Shown here one piece after another: positions 1 to 14,600 of a stretch of DNA of 64,000 bases. Origin of the DNA: Phoronis australis (taxonomy: Eukaryota > Phoronida > Phoronidae). The stretch spans positions 258,043 through 322,042 of the forward strand of contig NMRA01000435.1 of assembly GCA_002633005.1 (NCBI GenBank), in the 5' to 3' direction. Position 1 is the stretch's first letter. Each line of letters begins with the position of its first letter. The translations under genes and the position numbers were made by a program. The notes below the pieces were generated by a model. The model saw only the letters and a list, made by a program, of their open reading frames with translations, was not told the origin of the DNA and ran no database searches.

Positions 1-3000
1 GAAAACCCATTGGTTACAATGTTACATGAATGCACTACACAAATTAAATCGTCAATACTCAAATTTTACCAGTACATATTTGCAAAACATTAGAAGTGAT
101 AATTAAGGTCGCGACAACCAAACACCTGATTTTATATCTAAGGCTAACATTGCTGATTCAGTAGATTCCTAAAAAGTTAGGCTCTATTCATAGTCATCTT
201 AATTTTTTTGATTAGCACTCTTGTACAGGCACAGGTCCTCAGTCACCAAATATTCGCTGAGAGTACTGCTCACAGACCAAATACTAGTTACTGCTGTTCT
301 GAATTAAATGTTCTAGATGCCTTAGGGCATGAATTCAAAATTGGAATTCTTTGGCAATTGTAACTTTATCAAGGAATCTAATGACAAAAGAACAGACCAG
401 ATAAAACTAAATATAAGGTTTACCTAAAACAAGCTTTCAAAGAATACTACTGTAGAGTGTCTACCCGTGACATGCAAAGCGTTTTAGATTTTTTACACCG
501 TAGTTGTTAACTAAATGTAAATTGTAATGAAATTTACTTCACTTGCATTGATCGTATAATTGGGAGCTTCTGTGCATAGCTTCCAGGGTCAGTAAAATAT
601 AGTTGATCCCAGATTGTGAACAAGTTTCCTGCTCATTACTACTGGAAGAAACTGGTTCTCAGGATATGGGACAACCATGTTTTACCAGTACTAGACTACA
701 GCATCGGGGTAACACCTCTTGTTGACATATTGCTTTACAAGTTACAAAGTTGCAATATACAGTGGCCTAACAAAGGTAAACTTCATCCCAACAATGAATA
801 ACATGGCAATCACACATTTTTAGCCATCTAAATTATCTGGACTGGACACCTTTGTCAAATTTTTTTTTTAACTTCGGAATTGAAAAATTTATCTTCAAAT
901 TTAATTAACGATACCTGAAATTACATATTTCCCAGAATCGCCTCATACATCTTGGAGCTAAACGTTATTCATAATCTCAACCCATTGAATTAGTCCAAAG
1001 AAATACATTTGAAAATTTTGAAGGAGTTGAAATGATTTAAATACTTTACAACGTTGGAAGTACAGTAAATCTGACTTCCTGATAAGTTAGGTGACTAAAA
1101 TACAAGATTACAAAATAATGCAATCTCAAACAGATTTAGCAATGGTTTGCTTTCAAGGCCAAGTATCTGATGAATGCAATTGTTTCATAAATTGAAATGG
1201 ACAGTTTGAAGTGGAAGTTGAAAGCATTCCACTCTCAAGTTTACAAGGAATAGAAACTGACACAGACTGTACGAGTCTTAACATGGCCCTGCATAACTGA
1301 GGATTTAAGGAACACCAGCTGTTATCTTTGCCATCATCTAGTCTAGCATGAATCTTTGGCAAGACACCACGATTTACAAAACGTCTCTTGGTGGCTTTTG
1401 ATAGTGAAATTTGCCACAGTTAGGGCCATTGTCACTGGAATTAACAGGGAGACCCGTCACTGCAACCTGGTTAGACTTTGAAACCTAGAAGACGAACAGC
1501 GAAGCATGACATAGACTACGGTGACGGCGCGAAACATCGGAGCCTAAGTCCGAATAATCCAAAGTCATTGAGAAAAGCACACAAAATTGATCGCGATTAC
1601 CGACACTCACCAAGGCTATTTTCTAATCTTCACACGCTTGAACGCAGAAGCTGTCAACCACCGATACATGATCACGTAGGCATGGTCATGAATAAAGCGA
1701 AATAAAGAATAAAACAGAGGGGCAAAAGTCCACCTCAATCATATATATCGAGACTGCGTCGCTTTGCACCTTTTCTACCTCTCACTAGCAAGAGTTCAAA
1801 TGCCCGAAAACTACAATCGTGCCATCTATTGAGCCAATGGCGATTTCAGTCCGAATTCCTTTTGATGCCTTTTAATAAGCGAAACGTGACAAGTATTGGA
1901 AGTTGGGGTTTATAAGGCTGTTTTGCAACATAGCATGCACTTATGTACACTGCTTGCTTATCGAAAGCGCACATTCCAATTCCCAAGTGCTTCAGTAGAA
2001 ATTTGATCGTGATCTTCATTGGGATAAAGACGAAATGCTTTCACGTGAATAATCTTCCATTTACTGAAGAAAACAACTTCACTTCGTTTCGGTGTTAAGC
2101 AATGAAACTGCTTATGAGAAGTAGAATTTACCTCAAACTTCAGCACCAAATGAGGACAATTTTATTTCATAAACTTTCAAATGATGCTCTTTCCGGCTAA
2201 TTACATCTGCATTTATGCACCAAGAAGAAAGCAATTCATCATTACCACAAAATCGTAATATAATTTCAGAACATCCCATTATTTCTTAGACATTCCAGCA
2301 TAGGGTAAACTCGATTGCACTCTCCCACGCGCGCACCCAGGGGGCTCGGCAGACCATCTTATAGCCATCTTTCCTCCACGTCCTCATTTTGCTAGCTTTT
2401 GTAATTAAATTATTGTTTTTATTTACATATTCATATAAGTGCTTATTTATGCATCTATAAATCATTTAGTATTCTTCGGCAGTAGTGCCTCTCTGCTGCA
2501 TTATTTAATTAATTTTACAGATACTAAACCTGCTATAGGGCAGAACACATCGATCGTGCATTTTCAGTTTATTTTTTACTTGATGTCTGGTCTTATTTGT
2601 AGTGTTTATTTTTAGTTTATACCCTTTACTGTCTCTGTCAGTATTGGTGCAGTGTCCTATTGTATTGTATTGTATTAAATCAGTCCATCAACATACAGTA
2701 ATGTGGTTTTATAGCTAACTGAAAGTCAAACTTTTAGTTAAATTAGACACAGGGAAAAATCACCAATTTTAGATTTTTGTTTCCACCAGAAACACGGTCT
2801 CTATTGAAAGCCAACCAAATACATCAACCACAGGGATCAAAACATCATTTTTAAATAATCAAAGCACACATGTCTTCATAATAACAAATTTATTATTCAT
2901 TGAAATGTCAAAACAAAAGAGTAGCATATTTTGTATAAAAGTAAAATACACAATTGGTAACAAGCATCACTGAACGTGCAAACGGAGGTCCAAAATGAAA

Positions 3001-5043
3001 AGACACATTACTGTTGAACAGCGTGATAACAATGAATGACTGTTACCCCATTATAAAATAAGTACATCTTTATTTGTCCTGTGATTTCAGTATACATAAA
3101 GTAGAGGCCACTTAGTGTCATACAAGATATTAGAAAATTTCCGTTATGTCAAAAATGAATCACTTCTCATTAAATCCATGTAAAATCACCCGCATAATGT
3201 CATGAATTATTGTCTAACAACAGCAAATTAATTCTCACCCTCTTATTAGCAAATACACCTTCGTTTTTCTACCTAAAAACCAAACCAAATCATCTTCAAT
3301 TCAACTGCCTTATGGGAACTTGGCACGGGGTTAAAATCGGTTGTTTCCTGTTTAGCAGTCTTACACTCATAATATACATGTACATCAAACCAAATTATGA
3401 AGTTAAGCTGACTCCACAGTACCTGGTCGGGTCTGTAAGGATACTTATGTAAAATCTCATTCAAACAAACTAAAACAAAACTGTAATAACCGTTGAAGCT
3501 AAAATGCAGACAACACAATTTGGCTGAAAACACAATACATTGGTTTTCATCAGCACTGCTTTCACTTGAATTACTGGGTTAATCAACTACCATGATAGCA
3601 AATCTATTTAATGGAATGTTGACACTAAATACGAGAGACACGTAATAATGAAGACAGATTACCGCCTCACTACAAGCTATAAGTCCCAGAATGGTACGTA
3701 ATAACAGACCAACAGCGTTAAAAGGATACCAAACTTGGTTTTGGCCTATTAACAGATGTTCATAGCGGCTTTACCATCCAGTTTTCTCAAACAAATTAAT
3801 GCCCTGTAACCCTCTACAGTGCTAAAAATTTTGGAACAAAATTTGAAAACTCCTTATAAAGACTGCTAAATGGGGAAGTGTGATCTATGCTTCAGGCGAG
3901 TTACACAACTGCAGGGACAGACTTCTGACCAACAACCACAATATCCGACCTGTGACTCGAAGTGTAGAAGTTGTCAGTTGAATCCTGCCGTTATTACTCA
4001 AGTGGTAAGCCAATGATTCATTAACAGGAGACAGAACAAGGATTTAGTATCTGTAAAATTGAACTCTAACTTCAAAATCTAAATAGTTACAGAACAAACT
4101 TCCTACTAGGCGCTCTTTATTTATTTTCACATATCAACTACAAATATTTGGATAGCTAATCCTACTTTCTTAAACACCATGTTCCATTACTATAAATTCC
4201 CGCTAAGGCCTTATATTTGAATATGGACTTGATAATCGAGCATAAAGCCACATAATGCAATTCTGTAGCGTGACTGTTCAGAGCATCCAGCACACTTACT
4301 CAGGACAGACGAAATTCTTAAGCAAACTGCAAGTCTTTGTTAGGCAGATGACGTAATGTCACGCCCGTAAACATTAAGCTGATGGCATTAAACTAAAAGC
4401 TGCCTCATGAACTGATAACTTTGTTTTCACGTTTTTGCTCTTTTGACGTTCTAATCTGTTTAAACCGTTAATAACAGCATGTCCAATTTACAGTCCGTAA
4501 AGTTGCATCACCGCCATTTTGCATATTATGTAACTTAAAAACATAAGATACAGTATATAAAAAATACTCACCTATGGTTCGCCCTAACTTGAACAAAATC
4601 TACAATTAATACACTTTTAGTTTTACTGGTTGTTTCCACGAACAGGTATCAACGATCAGACAATAGTCATCTGGTTGAATAATTCGACTTTGCAAGTAAG
4701 AAGAATAATTCAATATCAAAAATACTGACATATTTATTGTCCAACGGATATTGCATAGTATATAGACAACTTTGAAACATTATTGGTTGACGTGTGTCAC
4801 GTTATCATTTATCCTATTTATAAAATTGTTTAGACATTTTTATACACATAATTCACCTTAAAACACCTTAATTACCTAATTAAAATACAATGGCACAAAA
4901 TGATTCCATCTTGCAATTCAAAAATGTAATAAAAAGATGACTCAGCCTATGCACATAATCAAAAACTGTGAATCAAACTCCTTGTGGTTGACTTTGCAAC
5001 AATGGTACCAGTTTCGAGTAAATTTGAAAAGGAATGAATTACA
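1..5043. other. No supported gene; probable ORC1 3' UTR and intergenic DNA
   Basis: Only short, unconvincing reading frames occur. About 1490-1850 is less AT-rich than its surroundings, with several CpGs, and has a good minus-strand donor sequence at about 1610 (CTTG|GTGAGT on that strand); it could be the 5' exon of a gene lying to the left. About 2640-2690 has a short TATTG/TGTATT run. The part right of about 2900 is plausible ORC1 3' UTR. Confidence 0.4.
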
Positions 5044-5049
5044 TTTATT
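5044..5049 (-). terminator. ORC1: Candidate ORC1 polyadenylation signal
   Basis: Minus-strand AATAAA about 150 nt after the ORC1 stop. Another lies at 4733-4738 and further ones near 2890, so the true cleavage site is undecided. Confidence 0.35.
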
Positions 5050-5197
5050 AATTTTATTATTAATCTTATCTGATCCGACAAAAATTAACACTATTCAACA
5101 TTCCATTTGTTCTGAAGATTGTCTTCAAAGATTTCTCAACCAACAAACAAAAACAAAATCCTTCCCCTTTTGTAACGCAGATGCAATGGCCTTGACC

Positions 5198-8100
5198 TTA
5201 ACTGTCCCTCAGAGCATAATTCACATCGTCCTGACTGACATTTAGCCGAATTCTCAAATGCAAGTCGTTGCGTCCATTCTCAATAAGCAACAGTCGATAA
5301 CTAGCAAGACGGAAACACATGCTGGTCACCTCAGAGGTGTTTGGAGCAGGTACGCCTGTAAAGAAACACAAAGCATATGCAAAAATTCTGAGAAACATTT
5401 AAGCGATTAGATTAACCAGGAATGGCTATCAAAGTAAAAAGCTTTCCAACATTTTCAAAATGTTCTGGATTCCACTGTTTTACTGCGACATTTTCTTGAA
5501 CATCAAATTGAAACTTATAAATGAAATGAACCTCTCAGTAAATAATTTTTTACAGATATTTTTCATATTAAGGATCTTATAAACCAGCCTTCCAACAAAA
5601 ACATCTTTTTATATTCAGTTATGACTGTTCCAAAACGGTCATGTGTTTAGAAGCACCCTGTACTCAAAAATCTCAACAATTCATACTTTATTCTGAATGT
5701 CAGTTCAACCACGTTGACCTGAAGGGTAACTGGAATGCAGAATCTAGGGGGATACTGACCTTCAAACCGGCAGAGAGCCACATGCTGTTTGAATATGTAA
5801 GACAAGACTGCTTCCTCCAGCCCTGTTCTGGTAAACTCTGCCACAATAGCCTTCAGTAGTAGCTGCTCTAGGGTGGAAGTGTTTCTAGAAGACAATGAAT
5901 GCAGAATCATAAAATATGTCTTTATCGATTACAAGGCAGACATCACTTATATAAGACAGGGCTTGGAATGACCAATGATAAAAAAGAGGAAAATTTTCCA
6001 GGTGATATATCGTTCCACAATTAAATAGGCTCCTGTGATAGAATTTTGTGTTATAAAATTTAAATGAAATAAACGTTTTTGCATGAATAAAGTTAAAATA
6101 ATGAATAAAAAAAGAGACGAAAAGAGAGGAAACTGGAAATCAAATATTTGAGGAAATCGAAGCCAAAAAAGAGGAAATCCTCTTAAAAGAGGAAAATTCC
6201 AAGCCCTGATAAGATCATGTGAGAACCTACAAAAACGGGGCTCGGCCTGCATGCTGTAAATATGATCTTGTTTGGCGATCTGGTAAAAAATACCAGGTTG
6301 TCACGCCACGTCAGAGCACGTACGCAAAATATTGCAGGATGCAAACAGAAGGAAGTTAGAATCGTTTGTCAAAAATTGGGAGGGCCCGACTGTTCACCAG
6401 ACTCAGGAAGTGAGCCTATTTGTGCGATACTACACCCTGCGGGAGAAAAATTGGTGGTTGTCACTCCTGTTCGAGAGAATTCAGATGCACAGGTGAACAT
6501 TTTCCAAGTTCGCCAGCTTTTTACTTCAGGGACCTTGATTATTTCATTTTTGCCTCTTGTCAACAAGGTTTGGCGACTCCAGTTCTCATTTCCCAACCTG
6601 GGAAATTTACCAGGTCACATTTTGGGACTTGATGTTACGCTAAGCACCGAGTCCTGAAATATGTGCAGCAAATTGGCTAACTTTGGAACACCGTATCTCA
6701 GAGATGGTCGATCAGATTCAAATGAACTGAGCATTTTTTTCACCTTAGCCGTTAATTTACTGGCTCGTCTAAAGTGCTAGTTAGATTAGATTTAGCAAAA
6801 ATGGTAAGAAGTTTTCAAACTCATTCCAAACTGAAGAGGGCGACAGAGCATTAATTTGTTTCAAGGATATAAGCGATCTTGTCAAAGTTACTAATCTGAC
6901 AATAGAGTAAAACAGGGTTCAGTGTCCCCTTAAATAAAGAACCAAGCTATGTGAACATACGGTCTACACACCTGATAGCGACTATGATTGGTGACGAGAA
7001 CATTTGCTTTAAAGCCTCATCCACATGTTGCATGCCAACCAAGGTCGCGCTGCCGCTGTTCACGTCTGCCAACTCTGTGGCCCGCCGACAGATATCTAAC
7101 GCACGGCGAGCGTCACCAGACACTGCTGCCACCTGGAGGAACAAAAAGTGAGTTAAACACTTAAAGACTGCAAATGACTCAAAATCTACTTGATTTGAAC
7201 GAAAATGAGTACCTGGTTCAAATAAAGTACATGCTGTGATGAGAACTGCTACACAACACATCACTTCTGCAATACGTGACCTTTCGCGGTAAATTAATTC
7301 CGATTGAATTCCAACCACTGCTCTCACAAAACATTTCATGTAACACAAAACTGCACCTTTATGGAGTCAACACAGGCAAGCTGTCAATGTTACGTACAAT
7401 CAATACAAACAAACTGAGAAAAAAAATAAACTCAACTTTTTGGGAAGGCTACAGGGTACTAGCCGTATATAACGAGCACGCATTTTGAGAACCAGTTTTC
7501 TCCACTGATTAACGGGCATCAAACTGGTTCTCAAAATGTAGAGACGTATATCTAACTATCTGACTATTGAGGTCTACAGTGACAAGTCACAGTGACAGCT
7601 ATGAACCCCTACTTTCGAGTCATGTGCTGGGACTAGTTGTCTATGTTACTCTTACCTTTCTGGCTGCCAGTTGCACAGCGTCTTCATCAAACACGTTTAG
7701 TCCCTTCATCCTACTCATAACTATCTGCTGTAGCTGCTGGAATGTGTATGGTTGGAAGGTCATCCGTGTCAGACCCTGAGGGAATGAACTGAGAATGAGA
7801 GCTGGGACGACGCCTATACACACGGAGACTCGGGCCTGGGATAACCAAACTTGATATGGAACTACGACTCGGAAATTGGTCATGTGAAAATTCAAAATTT
7901 GATTTTTGACAGTGTTTTTCCATTCAGTGACTTTAACAGACGAAGGGGTTGTGAGCCAGTGATAACATCTAGCTTCTTTGTTAACTGCCAAGCGCAGTGT
8001 TTTGTCTGGTATGACAACAGGCATGCCAATTATCTACCAGGCTTATTACAGACCACCTGTGAACACTGTCAAACCAAGAGTGAATTGGTACATTCGGAAA

Positions 8101-11100
8101 GAATTGATTATCGTAACTTCAGTTGCCGTTTGGCGATTCAATAACTAAACATGATCACCATTTGATGAGGATTTCAGAAATGCTATTGGTTTATGCTCAA
8201 ATATGTTATAACTTATAAGCACAGCCCAGTCAGGCTAGATACCATCTTATTGAAGATTAGAGCAATTATCGAACAAAAAAAAGCTGGCCCTCCAACCATG
8301 AATGCCAGATTGTAGTTAATCAGTCATGTAAGATATTGGCTACAGGGGTAAACTTCCCAACTTGATGTTGGGCTATAGAACCGAACAAGTTGGGAGCAAC
8401 AGGAAAACGCCGTAATGGCTAAAACAACAATACTACTTTCAAACACCTGTTTCTATAAGTGATAAAAGCAAACAAACACGACAGTTGCTCACCAATCGAC
8501 TTGACACTCTGTTCATCATTATGCGCTCAGGCAGGTCCATGGTGTTGGCTATGGCTAACACGACTAGTTTAGCGTGCGGTCTCGTCGGCCAATCAAATAG
8601 GTTGTACATGACATTCTGCTTGCGGGTCCAGAGAAGGTCAAGCTAAAGACAGTACATAAGTTATTTATATGGTAAAATCATTAATTCAAGATGGCTGATT
8701 TACTCTGAAACAGTTTTGGGTCGTTCAATATGATTTTCCCAAGCAATATGGCAGACAAGTAAAAACGTCAAATTTCTCAACAACAATAAAGATTATTAAA
8801 ATTTTAGTCTATTCTGAATTTCGTGTGTTTGTGTAGATATCGTAAAACTACATCAGGCAGGGTATCCATAATTTGCAACAAGCTAACAACCCCTTAAAAA
8901 AATAGAAAAAATTACAATTCTGGCAATTATTTTTGTCAAATGAAAATAAGCAAAGAATGACAATAATTCCGCTCAAATATAATATGATTATTATCTTGGG
9001 ACATACACGTTTGGCAAATGAAGAGTGTTGGAAGAGTGTCTTACTTGGCAATTATTTCTTCTGAAGACATGAATCCAGTCATGAAATAAGTAAATTACCA
9101 ATTCAACATTTCCACAACTGTGCTGTATCATGATATTTCTTGCACTCAGACTTATTTGCTACAAAACCCATCTCAAACGTATTTATCTCAGTTTGAAACT
9201 TTGTACTTCAAAAGTGCACCCATTACGGCTTTTAAGATAATTCTCAACTTAGTTACCACCAAAGAGGGTCGTCCGTTTTACAATACTATCTCACATTATA
9301 TAGTACACACCGAAAGTATTCAGACAAAATGACCTGGAATTCTCCGTCATGACGTCTAGGCGGAAACTGAATTCATTGTCGGAGTAGTCTTCTCTCATGA
9401 TCGAAAATGAACAGGGAAGTTAGTAACGTGCCTAAGGCATTCTGTAATGAGAATTTTCCCATCCTCATAGTTATTACAAGTCATTTATAATGTTAATAGA
9501 AATTAGTTGGCATGGAGGGCTAATGGCATTTTGTTTGATTAATTTTGTCTTGCACTGTACCTCGTCCACGAGTAGCAGCACAATGTCTCGTCTTGTCCCT
9601 GCGCTACTGAATCTCTTCTCCAGTAAATTCGCTGCATGCTCTGAGGTCGCTTTTTGTCCAGTCAGCTCCTGAGGGAAATTGAAAAGCTCATTAATTAGGC
9701 ATTCATTAGTTACCCGTCCAATATATTGACTTAGTTTTCTTATTTGAATGCTTGTCTTCAGACACCTGCAAGAGCAGAGAAACACACAAATGAAAGCACT
9801 CGGAGGAGCGACACTAAGCGAAATTAACTGAAAAGAACTCAACGGGGGATGATTATGACGATGATAACATTCATTTGACGAATGAAGATGTCAGAAATCA
9901 GTAAGAAGTAGGCTACAGTCTTGTTCAACAGAAGGTAAAGCGACAACAGCGCAACAAAATCGGTCAACAAAGGAACAGCATTATCAGAAAATCTCAAATA
10001 ATTCGAAAAGTAGACATTGTCCTAGTGAAAAATGAAAAACATCTTCTGAAAGCCCGTTCAAAACCCTATCTAACAATGTAGACTTACAAAAAACCATAAA
10101 GTTTTAGAAAACTTTCAAATTTTGCATCTTTTTTGAAATTCAAAGGCAAATAACTCAAAAATGGTAAGTCTGAGAAAAAAATTGTTGCAGCTCATTTGAA
10201 AGAGTATACCGCAGAGAGTCTACAAGCAAAAATTTATGTCATTTTCTCTACCCGTTCAAAATGGCACCCCAGCATGAATGAAAATAGGTGAAAATGCACC
10301 ATTTCTACCATATTGAAAGCAACTTCTGGTTACACAGCACTTAATAATGTTACAAGAAACCAACACATGCAATATTTTGAAAGCAATTGATGCTACAATG
10401 CGCCCTCTACAGGACAAAATGTTTTCATCCCGAAATCGAGGTGCACATGCGCAGTTGTCAATATTTCCGCCATCTTTGACAGGAAACATAATTTCCTAAA
10501 GATCTGTAGAACACGTCTTGCACAATAACTGTACCGATTTTCAGCTGTGTCCGTAAAAATTTATGGCCTCTATGAGCCTTTGAGGCCGAAATCGAAAACA
10601 AAATAGCCGCCACGTCTGCCATTTTGGATTTGATCATGACAAACAACAATAGGCTTCTAACATTTCTAGAACTACAAGTTGTGTAAAAATTTTGTGCAAA
10701 TCAGACGAAAATTACGACGTGTATCATGCGAACAAACACAAAAACAAGTAAAAAACTTTGTCAGAGGAACATACTTGACAAAAAATTTTCTGCAAAGTAA
10801 TTATTTTCCATTTTTAAATTATTTTTAGCGACAAAACTGTTTTCCACAAGGGATGCTATGCCTACAACCATACAGACATCATGGCAAAATACATTACATT
10901 ACAGTAGAGTACCGTGACACACTCTTTTAAGTCAGACGAGCACAAGACAGGCTTTTGCTTCACTCAGACCAAGTTCCACAGTAGGTATCAACCTTCATGT
11001 AAGTCAGATTGCTCCTAACTTAGATAAAATCTCACAGTCTCGTTAGATCAAACTACTACAGAACACAAGAACACAAATGTAGTAACAATTTATGTTACAA

Positions 11101-11617
11101 AACAAAACTTAAAATCCTTAGAAACCAGTCATAAACAGTCTGTGGTGACAGTTCATGGTTACCTTGCTACTTTACAATTACATCACCTCTTGAAACACAT
11201 GTTTAGTGAAGTTTTCTCCTCAGATTCAAACTAAAATGATGGCCAAAATTGGCAATTTTTTATTTTTCAAAAGGTACCACCAAAAATGTTCAAATTTCAA
11301 CGTGTGTTTGTTGATGACAGCTGTATTATGTAAAGTTTTGAAATAATCAAGTAAGCTTGCCTTCTCGATTACACTTGTTGAAAATTTGGATAAAATAAAA
11401 TTCCACGTTGCACCTTATTGTGTTCTAACTTATAACTCTATTTTATTAAAGCATAAAAATGTTTCCAGGTGATTAGTTCAACGGGCCCATCTGAGTGGCT
11501 TGCTCATGTCTGGTACAATGTGCACCAGACTGCCATGCTGTAGACTAGCATATGGCTAAAGCATGTTTTATATCTATTGTATTTTATCCTCAATAAATAA
11601 AGTCTATTATTATTCTT

Positions 11618-11679
<62 letters not shown>

Positions 11680-14600
11680 TATTATTTTTATTATTATTAT
11701 TACTGCCTCCAACTACATACTTCACTTAGTGTTGGAATTAAAAAAAAAACAAATTTGATGAGGTAATTACAGCCTGCTGTCAAGCTTTGTCAGAAATCGT
11801 CATCCAAATGTCTTCGCAGATGAATCTTTTTTGCAGAGAATATCGTCTCTACCCATAAAATGCTCTTTTCAAATAGGGCATGGAAATCACCACAGCTTAT
11901 CCAGACTGTAGTTGGAGTTTCACAGTACAGTCGTGTATGGTAATACAATATCAAGCCAACCCCAAGCATATCCATAAACTTTTGACTGACCAGCTTATTA
12001 CCATGGATACAGTGTAAACAGAGCTGCTGAAACAGCAGACAGTCTGGCAACCATGGAAACCCCTGTTCATCAAAGACTAGATCTCAGACCAGCCTCAGTT
12101 CCCAGTGGTACATATAATTAAACCACAGCAGTCACCGTGACAACACCAACAGCATACCATAACCCAAACTGAGGACTGGCAGATGCTATTAGGCATGACT
12201 GGTGGAGCAAGTGACCCATAAAAATATCTGATCCATCAGCAAGTACATCCGTTGAGGCCTGAGAGTTAAGTGTAGTGCATTCCAACCTGACATCAATATT
12301 ATATATGTATTTCATCTCCACTTTGCCAGTAGCAGCCAAGTGAAGACCATTCTCAGACAGTCTGAATACTGGATAAAGTTGGCTGTAACTTTTGATGATG
12401 CTGCCAGTCTAAAAGGTAAGCTTTGGGTGACAACTAGCAGTAATTATTTGTGATTTTTGTCCAATGGTTTACATAGGTTTGATGGCAATAGTCTATTAAA
12501 GGGGTCCCGCATTTTGGGAACCTGAGTTCTCTGCACTGAACAAACTGGTTCTCAAAATCTGGGACGGCTGTAAGTGACTATCGCTGGTCTGGCAATAAAA
12601 TGATTTTAAATATCGTTTGCTACAATAAAGTAGTAAAAATGTAGTAAAAAAGCAGTTAAACGGTAAAACATGTATAAAAAGGGTCAAGATGTGTCATGCT
12701 TTCANGTGTTCTAACTCTATTTTATTAAAGCATAAAAATGTTTCCAGGTGATTAGTTCAACGGGCCCACCTGAATGGCCTGCTCACGTCTGGTACAATGT
12801 GCACCAGTCTGCCATGCTGTAGACTAGCATATGGCTAAAGCATGTTTTATATCTATTGTACTTTATCCTCAATAAATAAAGTCTATTATTATTCTTATTA
12901 TCATCATCATCATCATCATTATTATTTTTATCATTATTATTATTATTACTGCCTCCAACTACATACTTCACTTAGTGTTGGAATTAAAAAAAACAATTTG
13001 ATGAGGTAATTACAGCCTGCTGTCAAGCTTTGTCAGAAATCGTCATTCAAATGTCTTCGCAGATAAGTCTTTTTTGCAGAGAAGATTGTCTCTACCCATA
13101 AAATGCTCTTTTCAAATAGGGCATGGAAATGACCACAGCTTATCCAGACTGTAGTTGGAGTTTCACTACAGTCATGTACGGTAATACAATATCAAGCCAA
13201 CCCCAAGCATATCCATAAACTTTTGACTGACCAGCTTATTACCATGGATACAGTGTAAACAGAGCTGCTGAAACAGCAGACAGTCTGGCAACCATGGAAA
13301 CCCCTGTTCATCAAAGACTAGATCTCAGACACAGCCTCAGTTCCCAGTGGTACATATAATTAAACCACAGCAGTCACCGTGACAACACCAACAGCATACC
13401 ATAACCCAAACTGAGGACTGGCAGATGCTATTAGGCATGACTGGTGGAGCAAGTGACCCATAAAAATATCTGATCCATCAGCAAGTACATCCGTTGAGGT
13501 CTGAGAGGGGAGTGTAGTGCATTCCAGTGTGACATCAATATTATGTATTTCATCTCCACTTTGCCAGTAGCAGCGAAGTGAAGACCATTCTCAGACAGTC
13601 TGAATACAGGATAAAGTTGGCTGTAATTTTTGATGACGCTGCCGAGTCTAAAAGGTAAGCTTTGGGTGACAACTAGCAGTAATTATTTGTGATTTTTGTC
13701 CAATGGTTACATAGGTTTGATGGTAATAGTCTATTAAAGGGGTCCCGCATTTTGGGAACCAGTTCTCTGCACTGAACAAACTGGTTCTCAAAATCTGGGA
13801 CGGCTGTAAGTGACTATCGCTTGTCTGGCAATAAAATGATTTTAAATATCGTTTGCTACAATAAAGTAGTAAAAATGTAGTAAAAAAGCAGTTAAACGGT
13901 AAAACATGTATAAAAAGGGTCAAGATGTGTCATGCTTTCAGACTCCTTCAGTGGCCAATGGTAAAGTAAAGTGGCTAGGGAGAGGGAAATTGGGCTATGG
14001 GTCCACAGACCATTGTCGTCTCCATAATAGAAAGCAGGGTATTCGGATCTGTCTGAACAAAGTCCTCATCTGTTGCCACGTTCAAAGGAAAATGCTTGCC
14101 AAATTTCACAAAGTTCCTCCAATAGGTTTTGGAGATACTCTTGGAGATGCAAAAACAGTCACTAGTTGAACCCATAAAAATCAATGTCAGTCGTGGTCTT
14201 CTCAGTAGGAATGAACACATCTGCCAAATTCCACAATGAACCTATGAATGGAGATTGGTAATTAATGAAAGTGGTTCCAAGGTAGTGTAGAATAAGTCGA
14301 ATAAGCCCGAAAATGGAAAGGCATCGTTGTCTCCTCAATAGAAATCCATTTGTCAAACTTTATGAAAATTCATCATGAAACTCTGAAAGTACAGAGGCAA
14401 CTTAAAATAGAAAAATTGCCATTAAAAGGCACTAGGGTGTGCAAAACCACTCAAAAACTCAGTGTCGTTCGTTTTCAGCTCCATATGAACTAAATTTCAC
14501 GTAGATACTCCAAGGGGTATTAGAGATACAACTGCTGCCACCTGACGGACGTCCAGAAATCATAGTAATGGCAGTAAGCCCCGACATAACGTACATTTTG

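Larger units (their letters stand above)
11420..13940. repeat. Tandem duplication of a 1.25-kb unit with an ambiguous base at the junction
   Basis: Copy 1 is 11420-12704 and copy 2 is 12706-13940; both start GTGTTCTAACT and end CATGCTTTCA. They are nearly identical apart from small indels and a trinucleotide array (about 20 ATC units in copy 1, about 7 in copy 2). The single N at 12705 lies exactly between them. Each copy holds a 5'-truncated SINE body, an ATC/ATT array and, at its right end, a GAGAACCAG-type palindrome. The duplication lies in ORC1 intron 9. Confidence 0.92.

Noticed and set aside
616-801. 61-aa plus-strand frame
   Set aside because: Short, no recognisable homology, in AT-rich non-coding DNA.
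11504-11766. Reading frames with poly-Asp or poly-His
   Set aside because: Direct translation of the (ATC)n microsatellite; no coding context.
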